From positions 318,378 through 382,377 of the forward strand of contig DEOB01000010.1 in the NCBI GenBank assembly GCA_002359895.1: a DNA stretch of 64,000 bases. Reading direction: 5' to 3'. The translations under genes were made by a program, and so were the position numbers. Each line of letters begins with the position of its first letter. The stretch's first letter is position 1. Below are positions 1-7,906 of this stretch, in pieces. The stretch comes from Stenotrophomonas sp. UBA2629 (GTDB lineage: Bacteria > Pseudomonadota > Gammaproteobacteria > Xanthomonadales > Xanthomonadaceae). The notes beneath the pieces were generated by a model. That model did no database searches, was not told the DNA's origin, and saw only the letters and a program-made list of their open reading frames with translations.

Positions 1-459
1 GTGTTGCCGGCCAGCGTTGTGCTGGCAGTGTTGCTGGGGCTGGTGCCATTGCCCGAGTTGTTGCAGCCGCTGCGGCCGTACTGGTTGGCGCTGGTGCTGG
101 CGTTCTGGGTGATCGAAACACCGGATCGGGTGGGGCTGGGGTTTGCCTTCTGCATTGGCGTGCTGGCCGACGTGATCTTTGGCGGCATCCTGGGCGAGCA
201 GGCGCTGCGGCTGGTGGTGATGGCGTTCATCCTGCAGCGCTTCCGCGCGCGTTTTCGTTTTTTCCCGCTGTCACAGCAGGCGTTGGCCATTGGCGGTTTG
301 TTGTTCAATGACCGCGTCATCGCCGCGGCCATCCACCTGCTGACCGGTGAGCCGCCGCTGCCGTGGAGTTACTGGTGGGCGCCGCTGCTGGGCATGGCGC
401 TGTGGTTGCCGCTGTATGCGCTGCTCGATGCGCTGCGGCTGGGCAAGCGCGGCCGCTGA
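1..459 (+). CDS. mreD: Rod shape-determining protein MreD, 5' end probably outside window
   Basis: This is an inner-membrane protein of the elongasome that links MreB/MreC to the peptidoglycan synthases. The reading frame is open from base 1, where a GTG happens to fall. The 152 visible residues are almost wholly hydrophobic with about five membrane segments and end in the basic tail GKRGR. Family members are usually a little longer (about 160 aa), so the true start is probably just upstream of the window. The stop lies 2 bases before the ATG of mrdA, so mreD, mrdA and mrdB form one operon, the standard mre/mrd arrangement. The identity rests mainly on hydrophobic profile plus this synteny. 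Confidence 0.85.
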   Translation: MLPASVVLAVLLGLVPLPELLQPLRPYWLALVLAFWVIETPDRVGLGFAFCIGVLADVIFGGILGEQALRLVVMAFILQRFRARFRFFPLSQQALAIGGLLFNDRVIAAAIHLLTGEPPLPWSYWWAPLLGMALWLPLYALLDALRLGKRGR

Positions 460-461
460 CG

Positions 462-2558
462 ATGTACAACCGCCGCCAGACCAAGAACGCACACGCCGAA
501 GCCGAGCAGTTCCGCCGTCGTGCGGCGCTGGGGTTTGTCTGTGTGCTGCTGACGCTGGGCCTGTTGGGCGGCTGGTACTTCAAGCTGCAGGTGCTGGACC
601 ACGACATCTACGCCACCCGTTCGGAAGCCAACCGCATCAAGGCGCGGCCGGTGGTGCCCGGGCGCGGTTTGATCTATGACCGCAACGGTCGGCTGCTGGC
701 CGAAAACGTGCCGGCGTTCCGTCTGGATGTGACCCCGGACAAGGTCCAGGACATGGACCGCACGCTGGCCGGCCTGCAGAAGATTTTCTCGCTGAGCGAA
801 GAAGACATCGATCGCTTCAAACAGTCGCGCAAGGCGCGCCGCAGTTTCATGCCGGTGACCTTGAAGCTGCGCGTGAGCGACGACGAGATGGCGCGATTTG
901 CGGTGGACCGTTGGCGCTTTCCCGGTGTGGAGCTGGAGCCGTATCTGACCCGGCGCTATCCCTATGGTGATCTGCTGGCGCACGTCATCGGCTACGTCGG
1001 GCGCGTGGATGACAAGGATCTGGAAGAGCTGGGCGAGGGTAACGCCGCGCTGACCCATATCGGTAAGTCCGGGCTGGAGCGTTTCTACGAGCAGCAACTG
1101 CGCGGCAAGATCGGCTACGAGCAGGTCGAGACCAATGTGCAGGGGCGTGCCATCCGCACCATCGGCCGGGTGCCGGCGCAGTCGGGCACCGATCTGCGCC
1201 TGTCCATCGATGCCGACCTGCAGCGGGTGATGGTGGCGGCCTTCGGCGAGCAGGAAGGCTCGGCGGTGGCGATCGATCCGCGCAATGGCGAGATCCTGGC
1301 CATGGTCAGCCTGCCCTCGTACGACCCCAATCTGTTCGTCAACGGCATCTCGCATGCGGATTTCAACGCGCTCAAGGACAACCCCTCGCGTCCGCAGTTC
1401 AACCGGCTGGTGCTGGGCGGCGTGGCGCCGGGTTCCACGGTCAAGCCGCTGATCGGCCTGGCTGGCCTGGACAGCGGCGTGCGCCGGCCGGAAGACAAAA
1501 TTCTCTCGCGCGGCATGTTCTATCTGCCCGGCGTGAGCCGTGGCTGGGGCGATGCCAACCGGGGTGGCCATGGCTGGACCGACCTGCGTAAATCCATCTC
1601 CCAGTCGGTGAACACCTATTACTACCAGCTCGGCATCGACATGGGCATCGAGCGTTTCGATGAGTACATGGGCGGGCATTATGGTTTTGGCCAGCGCACC
1701 GGCATTGATCTGGCCGGCGAGATCGAGGGCATCCTGCCGTCACCCGCCGCCAAGATGAAGGCGCGCAAAGAGCGCTGGTACCCCGGCGACACGGTCAACG
1801 CCAGCATTGGCCAAGGCCTGTGGAAAGTGACGCCGCTGCAGTTGGTGCGCGGCGTGGGCGGCTTGGCGTCGGGGCAGCTGCATCGCCCGCATCTGGTCAC
1901 CGAACAGCGTGCGGGGTTTGATCACGACTGGGCCCCGACCGAGCAACCGGCGGGCCGTCCCATCAGCCCCAACCCGGCCAATCTGCAGGCGGTACGCGAA
2001 GGCATGATGGGCACCATGCAGCCCGGTGGCAGTGGCTGGCGCGTGGCATCCGGCGCGCAGTACCGCATGGCCGGCAAAACCGGTACCGCGCAGGTCATCA
2101 GCCGCAAAGGCACGGCTGCGTTGAATCCCAAAAGCCTGCCAATGCACCTGCGCCATCGCGCGCTGTTTGTCGGCTTTGCCCCGGCCGAAGATCCGGTCAT
2201 CGCCATTGCGGTTGCGGTGGAAGGCGGTGGTTACGGCGGCTCGGCGGCGGCGCCCATCGCCCGCAAGGTATTTGATGCCTGGTTGCTGGGCGTGTTGCCC
2301 GATGGCCTGCAGCCGCTGGATGCCGAGCGCGGCACCGTGGTGGTGGGCGTGGCGACGTTCGACACCGAAGACCCTACCGCGCGTGCGCGCGGCGAGCAGG
2401 CCACCCTGGCCGCCGGCGAACTGCCGGTGATGATCGGCGCGCCGTTGCCCGCGCCGGAACCGGGTGCACCGCTGCAGCCGGGTACCGCGCCGGCCGTGCT
2501 GCAATCCGCACCACGCGTGCCGCCACCGGCCAGCACATCAGGAGAGACGCAGCGATGA
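462..2558 (+). CDS. mrdA: Penicillin-binding protein 2 (peptidoglycan transpeptidase)
   Basis: This is the class B PBP that crosslinks peptidoglycan during lateral wall growth, acting with RodA. The protein is 698 aa. A single membrane anchor lies at about residues 25-45, followed by the PBP dimerisation domain (PVVPGRGLIYDRNGRLLAEN) and the transpeptidase domain. All three catalytic motifs are visible: STVK with Ser325 and Lys328, SVN at 382-384 and KTG at 539-541. The ATG at 462 is chosen because it follows the mreD stop by 2 bases and starts a typical basic N-terminus (MYNRRQTK). After the catalytic domain comes a tail of roughly 75 residues rich in Ala, Pro and Gly that is not needed for the fold. 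The gene overlaps mrdB by 4 bases (ATGA). Confidence 0.96.
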   Translation: MYNRRQTKNAHAEAEQFRRRAALGFVCVLLTLGLLGGWYFKLQVLDHDIYATRSEANRIKARPVVPGRGLIYDRNGRLLAENVPAFRLDVTPDKVQDMDRTLAGLQKIFSLSEEDIDRFKQSRKARRSFMPVTLKLRVSDDEMARFAVDRWRFPGVELEPYLTRRYPYGDLLAHVIGYVGRVDDKDLEELGEGNAALTHIGKSGLERFYEQQLRGKIGYEQVETNVQGRAIRTIGRVPAQSGTDLRLSIDADLQRVMVAAFGEQEGSAVAIDPRNGEILAMVSLPSYDPNLFVNGISHADFNALKDNPSRPQFNRLVLGGVAPGSTVKPLIGLAGLDSGVRRPEDKILSRGMFYLPGVSRGWGDANRGGHGWTDLRKSISQSVNTYYYQLGIDMGIERFDEYMGGHYGFGQRTGIDLAGEIEGILPSPAAKMKARKERWYPGDTVNASIGQGLWKVTPLQLVRGVGGLASGQLHRPHLVTEQRAGFDHDWAPTEQPAGRPISPNPANLQAVREGMMGTMQPGGSGWRVASGAQYRMAGKTGTAQVISRKGTAALNPKSLPMHLRHRALFVGFAPAEDPVIAIAVAVEGGGYGGSAAAPIARKVFDAWLLGVLPDGLQPLDAERGTVVVGVATFDTEDPTARARGEQATLAAGELPVMIGAPLPAPEPGAPLQPGTAPAVLQSAPRVPPPASTSGETQR

Positions 2559-3661
2559 GTGATTTCCTGCGCTGGCTGCTGGAAATGGCGCAGCGGCTGA
2601 CGCGCGGCCTGGATTGGCCGCTGCTGGTCGCGTTGTGTGCATTGATGGCGATTGGCTTGTCGGTGTTGGACAGCGCCGGTGGCAGTGGCCTGGTGATGGC
2701 GCAAGGCGCGCGTTTCGCGGTGGGCCTGGTGGCGATGTGGGCCATCTCGCGCATGTCCATCCTGCGCATACGCGCGTGGACGCCGCTGATCTATGCCGTG
2801 TCGATGCTGCCGCTGCTGGCGGTGTTCGTGCTGGGCACCGGCAAGTACGGCCGGCAGTGGTTGAACCTGGGCTTGTTCTACCTGCAGCCGGCCGAGCTGC
2901 TCAAGGTCAGCCTGCCGATGATGGTGGCTTGGTATCTCAATCGCATGCCGTTGCCGCCGCGTGTTCCGGTGGTGCTGGTGGCAGCGGTGATCATCGGCGT
3001 GCCAACCGCGTTGGTGATGCTGCAGCCTGACTTCGGTACCGGCGTGTTGATTGCCGCCAGTGGTGCGTTTGTCCTGTTGTTGGCCGGCCTGCCGTGGTGG
3101 TGGGTGGGCGTGGGTGTTGCAGGCGTCGCTGCGGCCGCGCCGGTGGCGTGGTTCTGGCTGCTGATGCCGTACCAGAAAGACCGCATCCTGATGTTCCTGG
3201 ACCCGGAAAGCGACGCGCTCGGCGCGGGCTGGAACATCATCCAGTCCAAGATCGCCATTGGCTCCGGCGGTTTGACCGGCAAGGGCTGGGGGCTGGGCTC
3301 ACAGTCGCACCTGAACTTCATTCCCGAGCAGACCACCGATTTCGCCTTCTCCGTGCTCAGTGAGGAGTACGGCTGGATTGGCGTGGCGGTAGTGCTGGCC
3401 TTGTATCTGTTTGTGATCGGCCGCTGCCTGTGGATTGCGGTGGAAGCCCGCGATGGGTATTCGCGCCTGTTGGCCGGCGCCACCGGGTTGGCATTCTTTG
3501 TCTACATTCTGGTCAATGGCGGCATGATCTCCGGGCTGTTGCCGGTCGTAGGTGTGCCGATGCCGCTGATCAGCTATGGCGGTACCTCGGCGGTGTCGTT
3601 GCTGGCTGGCTTTGGTCTGGTAATGGCAGTGCGGGCCCACCGGCCGGTACATGGCGGCTGA
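2555..3661 (+). CDS. mrdB: Rod shape-determining protein RodA (SEDS glycosyltransferase)
   Basis: This SEDS-family polymerase extends glycan strands at the cytoplasmic membrane in complex with PBP2. It has 368 aa and about ten membrane segments. The SEDS signatures are present: LNFIPEQTTDFAFSVLSEE in the large extracytoplasmic loop and GVPMPLISYGGTS near the C-terminus. The start overlaps the mrdA stop in an ATGA, with the purine-rich GGAGAG about 9 bases upstream, so translation is probably coupled. It ends the mreD-mrdA-mrdB operon and is followed by a long non-coding stretch. Confidence 0.96.
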   Translation: MSDFLRWLLEMAQRLTRGLDWPLLVALCALMAIGLSVLDSAGGSGLVMAQGARFAVGLVAMWAISRMSILRIRAWTPLIYAVSMLPLLAVFVLGTGKYGRQWLNLGLFYLQPAELLKVSLPMMVAWYLNRMPLPPRVPVVLVAAVIIGVPTALVMLQPDFGTGVLIAASGAFVLLLAGLPWWWVGVGVAGVAAAAPVAWFWLLMPYQKDRILMFLDPESDALGAGWNIIQSKIAIGSGGLTGKGWGLGSQSHLNFIPEQTTDFAFSVLSEEYGWIGVAVVLALYLFVIGRCLWIAVEARDGYSRLLAGATGLAFFVYILVNGGMISGLLPVVGVPMPLISYGGTSAVSLLAGFGLVMAVRAHRPVHGG

Positions 3662-3676
3662 TGGATCGCCCAAGGG

Positions 3677-3718
3677 TTGATCCAGATCAAACACTTTTGT
3701 TGACGAAAACTTCACAAT
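3677..3718 (+). promoter_or_regulatory. Candidate Anr/FNR-type class II promoter
   Basis: TTGATCCAGATCAA at 3677-3690 matches the FNR/Anr consensus TTGAT-N4-ATCAA exactly. CACAAT at 3713-3718 matches the -10 consensus at four of six bases. The box centre (3683.5) would lie at about -41.5 if transcription starts near 3725, the usual geometry of an FNR-activated class II promoter. No coding gene starts within the next 370 bases, so the target appears to be the structured RNA candidate at 3725-3864. Whether the organism has an FNR-like regulator cannot be seen here. Confidence 0.5.
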
Positions 3719-3724
3719 TGCGCC

Positions 3725-3864
3725 CGTCACCTGCTGCGCTTGCGCTGTGACAGCAAGATTGGCCTTTGGCGGGTAGCGTGGGGAGACGCTGCCCGGTTCC
3801 CCCAAGGGTCAATCAGGACGCCGGTCATCTCAGCGGGATGGGGAGATGGCCGGCGTTCTTTTTT
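3725..3864 (+). ncRNA. Candidate small RNA with GGA-rich loops
   Basis: About 140 bases lie between the putative promoter and a strong intrinsic terminator. A 5' hairpin is closed by GTCAC/GTGAC (3726-3751). A second has the stem GGGTAGCGT/ACGCTGCCC with loop GGGGAG (3771-3794). The third is the terminator stem with a G-rich loop (3818-3864). GGA occurs four times, in the second loop, in the linker (CAGGAC) and twice in the terminator loop. That is a pattern seen in RNAs that bind RsmA/CsrA, but the function is only a guess. I could not match it to a named RNA. It could instead be a long 3' UTR of the mrd operon. Confidence 0.45.
3818..3864 (+). terminator. Strong intrinsic terminator
   Basis: A 14-bp stem (3818-3831 with 3843-3856, one G-T pair) has an 11-base loop and is followed by TCTTTTTT. 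It would end either the mreD-mrdA-mrdB transcript, whose stop is 157 bases upstream, or the candidate small RNA. Confidence 0.85.
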
Positions 3865-4085
3865 GTGTCAGCCACTGTCGGTGGCAGTGAAGGCCAGGCT
3901 GAGTTTCGGCGGCGCGTGTATTTTCAGATTAGCGAACCCCCTGTCTCAATACGCTGGCATATCGTCATGCGCATTCATCTTGAAAGAGGGCGTTACCATC
4001 GCGCCAATATGGTCCAGTTGGTGTTTTTGGGTAATTTAATCCTGTTGTGATTCATGGTCTTATTGATGGAAATTCATCTTTGACC

Positions 4086-4101
4086 TGCTAATCTCAGCCG
4101 A
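4086..4101 (+). promoter_or_regulatory. Extended -10 giving a probably leaderless mltB mRNA
   Basis: TGCTAATCT (4086-4094) fits an extended -10 (TG-N-TAATCT). Only six bases separate it from the mltB ATG, so transcription would start at or next to the A of the start codon. There is no Shine-Dalgarno sequence. No good -35 is seen at normal spacing, as is usual for extended -10 promoters. Confidence 0.45.
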
Positions 4102-5237
4102 TGATTCGACGCGCCCTTATCTGCTGTATCACGTTCGGCCTGGTTGCCTGTGCAACCCAGCCGCATGCCCCCGTTACCCCGCCTTCAACCGCAGGCACGC
4201 CGGTCAAGCCGGCTGCTGGGCCGGCCGAAGCGGCCCCTGAAAAGAAACAGGATCTGCCGCCGGTAGACCTGACCCCGGTGCCCTTTGAAACCGCCCGCGC
4301 CAATTTTGTGCGCGACACGGCGGCGCGCTACGGCATCGACCCGGCGTACATCCAGGCCACGTTGGCGCAGGCGCAGATCCGCGAGCCGATCATCGCGGCC
4401 ATGTCGCGTCCGGCCGAGCGGGTGAAGCCGTGGAACGAATACCGGCCGATGTTCATTACCCAGGCCCGTATCGACGGCGGCAAGAAATTCCTTGCCGAGC
4501 ACCGCGATGAATTGATGCGCGTGCAGGAACGCACCGGCGTGCCGGCCGAGGTCATCGTCTCGATCATCGGCGTGGAAACCAGCTACGGCAGAAATGCCGG
4601 CAACCACCGCGTGATCGATGCGCTGTACACGCTGGCGTTCAAGTACCCGCGCACGGGCGACCCGGCCAAGCTGGAGCGCGAAGTGCGCCGCGAGCTGTTC
4701 TTCCGCGATGAGCTGGCCAAATTGTTCGAGCTGGCCAAGCTGGAGCAACTGGACATCAACGCGCTCAAGGGCAGCTATGCCGGCGCGATGGGCATGGGCC
4801 AGTTCATGCCGTCCAGCTACCTGGATTACGCGGTGGACGGCAACGGCGATGGCCGTCGCGATCTGTTCAACAGCTACGACGACGTGTTCTCGTCCATCGC
4901 TAATTACTTCGTCAAGAAGGGCGGTTGGGTGCGCGGTGGCACGGTGGCCGTGCCGGCCACGTTGGCCGCTGGCCACGAGGAGTTCAATCCGGTGGATTGG
5001 ACGCCCAACCACAGCCTTGCCGACCTGGCCGCACGCGGTTACCAGCCGGTGGTGCCGGTGCGTGCGGTGGGCGCGACGGCCACGCCGATCACGCTGGAAG
5101 GCAGCGACGGCAAGCAGTACTGGCTGGGCTTCCAGAACTACTACGCGATCACCCGTTACAACATCTCCAAGATGTACGCGATGGCCGTGTTCCAGCTGTC
5201 ACAGGCCATCGCCGGCAAGGAGCTCCCCCCGGCATGA
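4101..5237 (+). CDS. mltB: Lytic murein transglycosylase B, lipoprotein
   Basis: It cleaves the MurNAc-GlcNAc bond of peptidoglycan with formation of anhydro-MurNAc and is anchored in the outer membrane. It has 378 aa. The N-terminus MIRRALICCITFGLVACATQ is a lipoprotein signal with lipobox LVAC, followed by a Pro/Ala linker. The slt_2 (MltB) domain runs from about residue 60 to the end. The catalytic Glu159 lies in GVETSYGRNAGNHR, and MGMGQFMPSSY is typical of the family. It overlaps rlpA by 4 bases (ATGA), giving an mltB-rlpA operon with dacC just downstream. The start is supported by the signal peptide; see the separate promoter entry. Confidence 0.95.
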   Translation: MIRRALICCITFGLVACATQPHAPVTPPSTAGTPVKPAAGPAEAAPEKKQDLPPVDLTPVPFETARANFVRDTAARYGIDPAYIQATLAQAQIREPIIAAMSRPAERVKPWNEYRPMFITQARIDGGKKFLAEHRDELMRVQERTGVPAEVIVSIIGVETSYGRNAGNHRVIDALYTLAFKYPRTGDPAKLEREVRRELFFRDELAKLFELAKLEQLDINALKGSYAGAMGMGQFMPSSYLDYAVDGNGDGRRDLFNSYDDVFSSIANYFVKKGGWVRGGTVAVPATLAAGHEEFNPVDWTPNHSLADLAARGYQPVVPVRAVGATATPITLEGSDGKQYWLGFQNYYAITRYNISKMYAMAVFQLSQAIAGKELPPA

Positions 5238-6433
5238 ACATCAAGTGGCTGGTCCCTGCGTTGATCGTGCTCGGGCTGGCCGCCTGCAGCAGCGCGCCCA
5301 AAAAACCGGGCAAGAGCACAGCCGGCACCAGCGCTCCTTCCGGTGCACTGGTGCATGGCCGCGGCAACGACAGGGTCAGCTGCCCCGAAGGCTCGCCTTA
5401 CGCCAAGGCGCAGGAAGATCTGTCCACGCGCGGCAATTACACCGCTGGCGGCCTGTACCGGCCCGGGGTGAAAGACACCACGCCGGACTATGTGCCCAAC
5501 GTGGACTGCATACCCGAGCCGGTGGTGACCAGCGAAGGGCGGTCATCGGTTGGCAACAAATCCCCCTATGTGGTGCTGGGCAAGCAGTACCGGGTGATGG
5601 ACCGCGTGGACGGCTATGTCGAGCAGGGCACCGCCTCGTACTACGGCCAGAAGTTCCACGGCCGGCTCACTTCCAACCGCGAGGTGTACGACATGTACAC
5701 CTTCAGCGCGGCGCACAAGACACTGCCGTTGCCGAGTTTTGCCCGCGTCACCAATCTGGACAACGGCGAATCAGTGGTGGTGCGCGTCAACGACCGCGGC
5801 CCGTTCCACGAGGGCCGGGTGATTGATCTCAGCTATGCCGCTGCGGTGCGTCTGGGCATTACCCAGCGCGGTACCGGCCGGGTCGAAGTGCGCGCGTTGA
5901 CGCCGGGCAGCGACAATCTGCAGGCAGGCAACAGCCGCCGTGCGCGTCGTGAGCGCGCCGCCGTCGCAGCCGCAACAGCGCCGGCAGCGACTCCGACGCG
6001 GGCCGTTGCTGCTGCGTCGCCCAGTCATATGGATCAGCTGGTGGAAAAACTGCCGGCCGTGCAGACGGCTCCGCCCGCTGCTGCCGCTGGCGCCCGCGCC
6101 GCAACCACGCATGCCGCGGGCAGCACGCCCGAAGTGGTGACGGTGCAGGCGTTGGCGCCGGCGCCTGCCGCCGATAAACCGGATCCCGCTGCGCGTGCGC
6201 TGGGTGCCATTCTGCTGCAGGTTGCCAGCTTCTCCAGCCGCGACAACGCTGCCCGTGCGTTGGGGCAGTTGTCCTCGGCGGGCATTGCCGGGGCCACGCT
6301 CAGTGACATCGTCAGCGGTGGCCGCACGTTGTGGCGGCTGCGTGTGCCGGCAAGCGACCAGTCCACGGCAGCGGAACTTGCCGGACGCATCGCAGGTCTG
6401 GGTTTTGGCAACCCGCAGATCGTCCGCGACTGA
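5234..6433 (+). CDS. rlpA: RlpA septal ring lytic transglycosylase, lipoprotein with SPOR domain
   Basis: RlpA proteins cleave stem-peptide-free (denuded) glycan strands at the septum. The protein is 399 aa. The signal MNIKWLVPALIVLGLAACSS carries lipobox LAAC. A double-psi beta-barrel begins near residue 131 (GTASYYGQKFHGRLTSNREV) and contains the conserved VNDRGPFHEGRVIDLS. A long Ala/Pro-rich linker follows (about 225-320). The C-terminal 75 residues form a SPOR domain (LLQVASFSSRDNAARALGQL) that binds denuded septal glycan. The start overlaps the mltB stop, so the two are probably translationally coupled. Confidence 0.95.
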   Translation: MNIKWLVPALIVLGLAACSSAPKKPGKSTAGTSAPSGALVHGRGNDRVSCPEGSPYAKAQEDLSTRGNYTAGGLYRPGVKDTTPDYVPNVDCIPEPVVTSEGRSSVGNKSPYVVLGKQYRVMDRVDGYVEQGTASYYGQKFHGRLTSNREVYDMYTFSAAHKTLPLPSFARVTNLDNGESVVVRVNDRGPFHEGRVIDLSYAAAVRLGITQRGTGRVEVRALTPGSDNLQAGNSRRARRERAAVAAATAPAATPTRAVAAASPSHMDQLVEKLPAVQTAPPAAAAGARAATTHAAGSTPEVVTVQALAPAPAADKPDPAARALGAILLQVASFSSRDNAARALGQLSSAGIAGATLSDIVSGGRTLWRLRVPASDQSTAAELAGRIAGLGFGNPQIVRD

Positions 6434-6526
6434 ACACAGCCAGTCCAAGCTCCCGCTGATTCGGTGTTGCGGTCCTACAATGACCGCCCGATTTTTCTTT
6501 CCTCGTCCATCAGGAACCGCTTTCCG

Positions 6527-7741
6527 ATGAAATTCCGTTTTGCCGCCGCCGCTCTGGCCACGACGTTTGCTATTGGCCTGGCCTCCGCCCAGTCGCCCAC
6601 CCCCACTCCGGGACCGACACCGGCGGCTGCAACCGCCCCGGTTCAGGTGGCGACGCCGCCCGCTCCGGTGCCCACCACTGCCGCAGCGTGGGTGCTGATG
6701 GATTACGCCACCGGCCAGGTGCTGGCAGGCGAGAACATCCACGCGCCGTTGCCGCCGGCCAGCATCACCAAGGTGATGACGTCCTACGTGCTCGCCGCCG
6801 AAATGAAGACCGGCAAGATCAAGCCGGACGATCAGGTGATGATGAGCGAGCGCGCCTGGCGTGAAGGCGGCGCAGGTACCGACGGCAGCTACAGCGGCTT
6901 CCCGGTCAACCAGACCGCGCGTCTGGAAGACATGGAAAAAGGCATGGCCATCCAGTCTGGTAACGATGCTGCGATTGCCCTGGCCGAACACGCCGCCGGC
7001 AGCCAGGAAGCGTTTGCCGCGCTGATGAACAGTTATGCCGCCAAGATCGGCATGAAAGACTCCCACTTCGTCAACGCACACGGCCTCAATGCCGAAGGGC
7101 ACCAGTCCAGCGCCTACGATCTGGCATTGCTGGGCCGCGCATTCGTGCGTGATTACCCGGAGACCTACGCCTACAACAAGATCAAGGAATTCACGGTCGG
7201 CAAGATCACCCAGCCCAACCGCAACCTGTTGTTGTGGCGCGATGGGAGCGTGGATGGCATCAAGACCGGCCACACCTCCGCTGCCGGTTACTGCCTGCTG
7301 AGCTCGGCCCAACGCGGCGACCAGCGCCTGATCGCAGTGCTGTTGGGTGGCGCTTCGGAGAAGCAGCGCGCCGACGACAGCCTGGCGCTGCTGAACTGGG
7401 GTTTCCGCTTCTTTGAAACCCACCGCCTGTATGAGCCGGGCAAGGCCGTGACCACGCAGAAAGTGTGGAAGGGCGCTGCCGATGAAGTGCAGCTGGGCGT
7501 GGCTCAGCCGATGCTGGTGAGCGTGCCGCGCGGCCGTTACAGCGAGCTGAAGCCGAGCATGGATGTACCCAAGCAGTTGGTGGCGCCGATCGCAGCCGGT
7601 CAGCAGATCGGTACGGTCAAGGTATCGCTGGACGGCAAAGTGGTTGCCGAGGCGCCGCTGGTTGCCGTGCAGGCAGTAGAAGAAGGCGGCTTCTTCAAGC
7701 GCCTGTGGGATGCCTTCATGATGTGGTGGAAGTCCGAATAA
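6527..7741 (+). CDS. dacC: D-alanyl-D-alanine carboxypeptidase (PBP5/6 type)
   Basis: It removes the terminal D-Ala of peptidoglycan pentapeptides in the periplasm. The protein is 404 aa, usual for this family. A 21-residue signal peptide precedes a Pro/Thr/Ala stretch. The S11 peptidase domain shows SITK (Ser79, Lys82), SGN (144-146) and KTG (246-248). A PBP5 C-terminal beta domain follows, and the end FKRLWDAFMMWWKSE is the amphipathic membrane anchor. The ATG at 6527 is preferred over an in-frame upstream one because AGGAA lies 10 bases before it and the signal peptide starts there. TACAAT at 6475-6480 may be its own -10. A terminator follows. Confidence 0.95.
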   Translation: MKFRFAAAALATTFAIGLASAQSPTPTPGPTPAAATAPVQVATPPAPVPTTAAAWVLMDYATGQVLAGENIHAPLPPASITKVMTSYVLAAEMKTGKIKPDDQVMMSERAWREGGAGTDGSYSGFPVNQTARLEDMEKGMAIQSGNDAAIALAEHAAGSQEAFAALMNSYAAKIGMKDSHFVNAHGLNAEGHQSSAYDLALLGRAFVRDYPETYAYNKIKEFTVGKITQPNRNLLLWRDGSVDGIKTGHTSAAGYCLLSSAQRGDQRLIAVLLGGASEKQRADDSLALLNWGFRFFETHRLYEPGKAVTTQKVWKGAADEVQLGVAQPMLVSVPRGRYSELKPSMDVPKQLVAPIAAGQQIGTVKVSLDGKVVAEAPLVAVQAVEEGGFFKRLWDAFMMWWKSE

Positions 7742-7763
7742 GGGCACCACCGGCCTGACGGCC

Positions 7764-7831
7764 AAGCGGCGTTGCCGCGTTCCGCCAACCGCAGTTCGGG
7801 TTGAGGGGCGCAGCAACGCCGCTTTTGTTTT
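7764..7831. terminator. Intrinsic terminator between convergent dacC and lpxR-like gene
   Basis: AAGCGGCGTTGC (7764-7775) pairs perfectly with 7813-7824, followed by TTGTTTT on the plus strand. The loop is long (37 bases). It lies downstream of dacC and could act only weakly in the other direction. Confidence 0.6.
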
Positions 7832-7906
7832 GGGCTTCGGAAATCACCGCAGGTGGCGCCGGTTTCGGGGCCTGCGCCTGCGATCAACGCGGCGGTAATG
7901 GCCGCA

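Larger units (their letters stand above)
3662..4100. other. Non-coding region between rodA and mltB
   Basis: These 439 bases hold no convincing protein gene; the open frames at 3740-4050 have no ribosome binding site or recognisable product. In order they contain a perfect FNR/Anr-type palindrome (3677-3690), a possible -10 (CACAAT, 3713-3718), a hairpin-rich stretch ending in an intrinsic terminator (3818-3864), a more AT-rich stretch, and an extended -10 directly in front of mltB. Confidence 0.7.

Noticed and set aside
369..1679. 436-codon minus-strand open frame opposite mrdA
   Set aside because: It is a shadow of the high-GC mrdA gene; the product has no recognisable fold and mrdA has all its catalytic motifs.
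3725..3864. Assignment of the candidate RNA as 6S RNA or the Xanthomonas RNA sX13
   Set aside because: The fold lacks the 6S central bubble, and on the transcribed strand its loops are G-rich rather than the C-rich loops I would expect for sX13. I cannot confirm either.
3740..4050. Small overlapping frames between rodA and mltB
   Set aside because: There is no ribosome site and no conserved motif, and they run through the terminator hairpin.
5771..7816. 681-codon minus-strand frame opposite rlpA and dacC
   Set aside because: It spans two real genes on the other strand and encodes low-complexity His/Arg/Gly-rich sequence, typical of antisense reading in GC-rich DNA.
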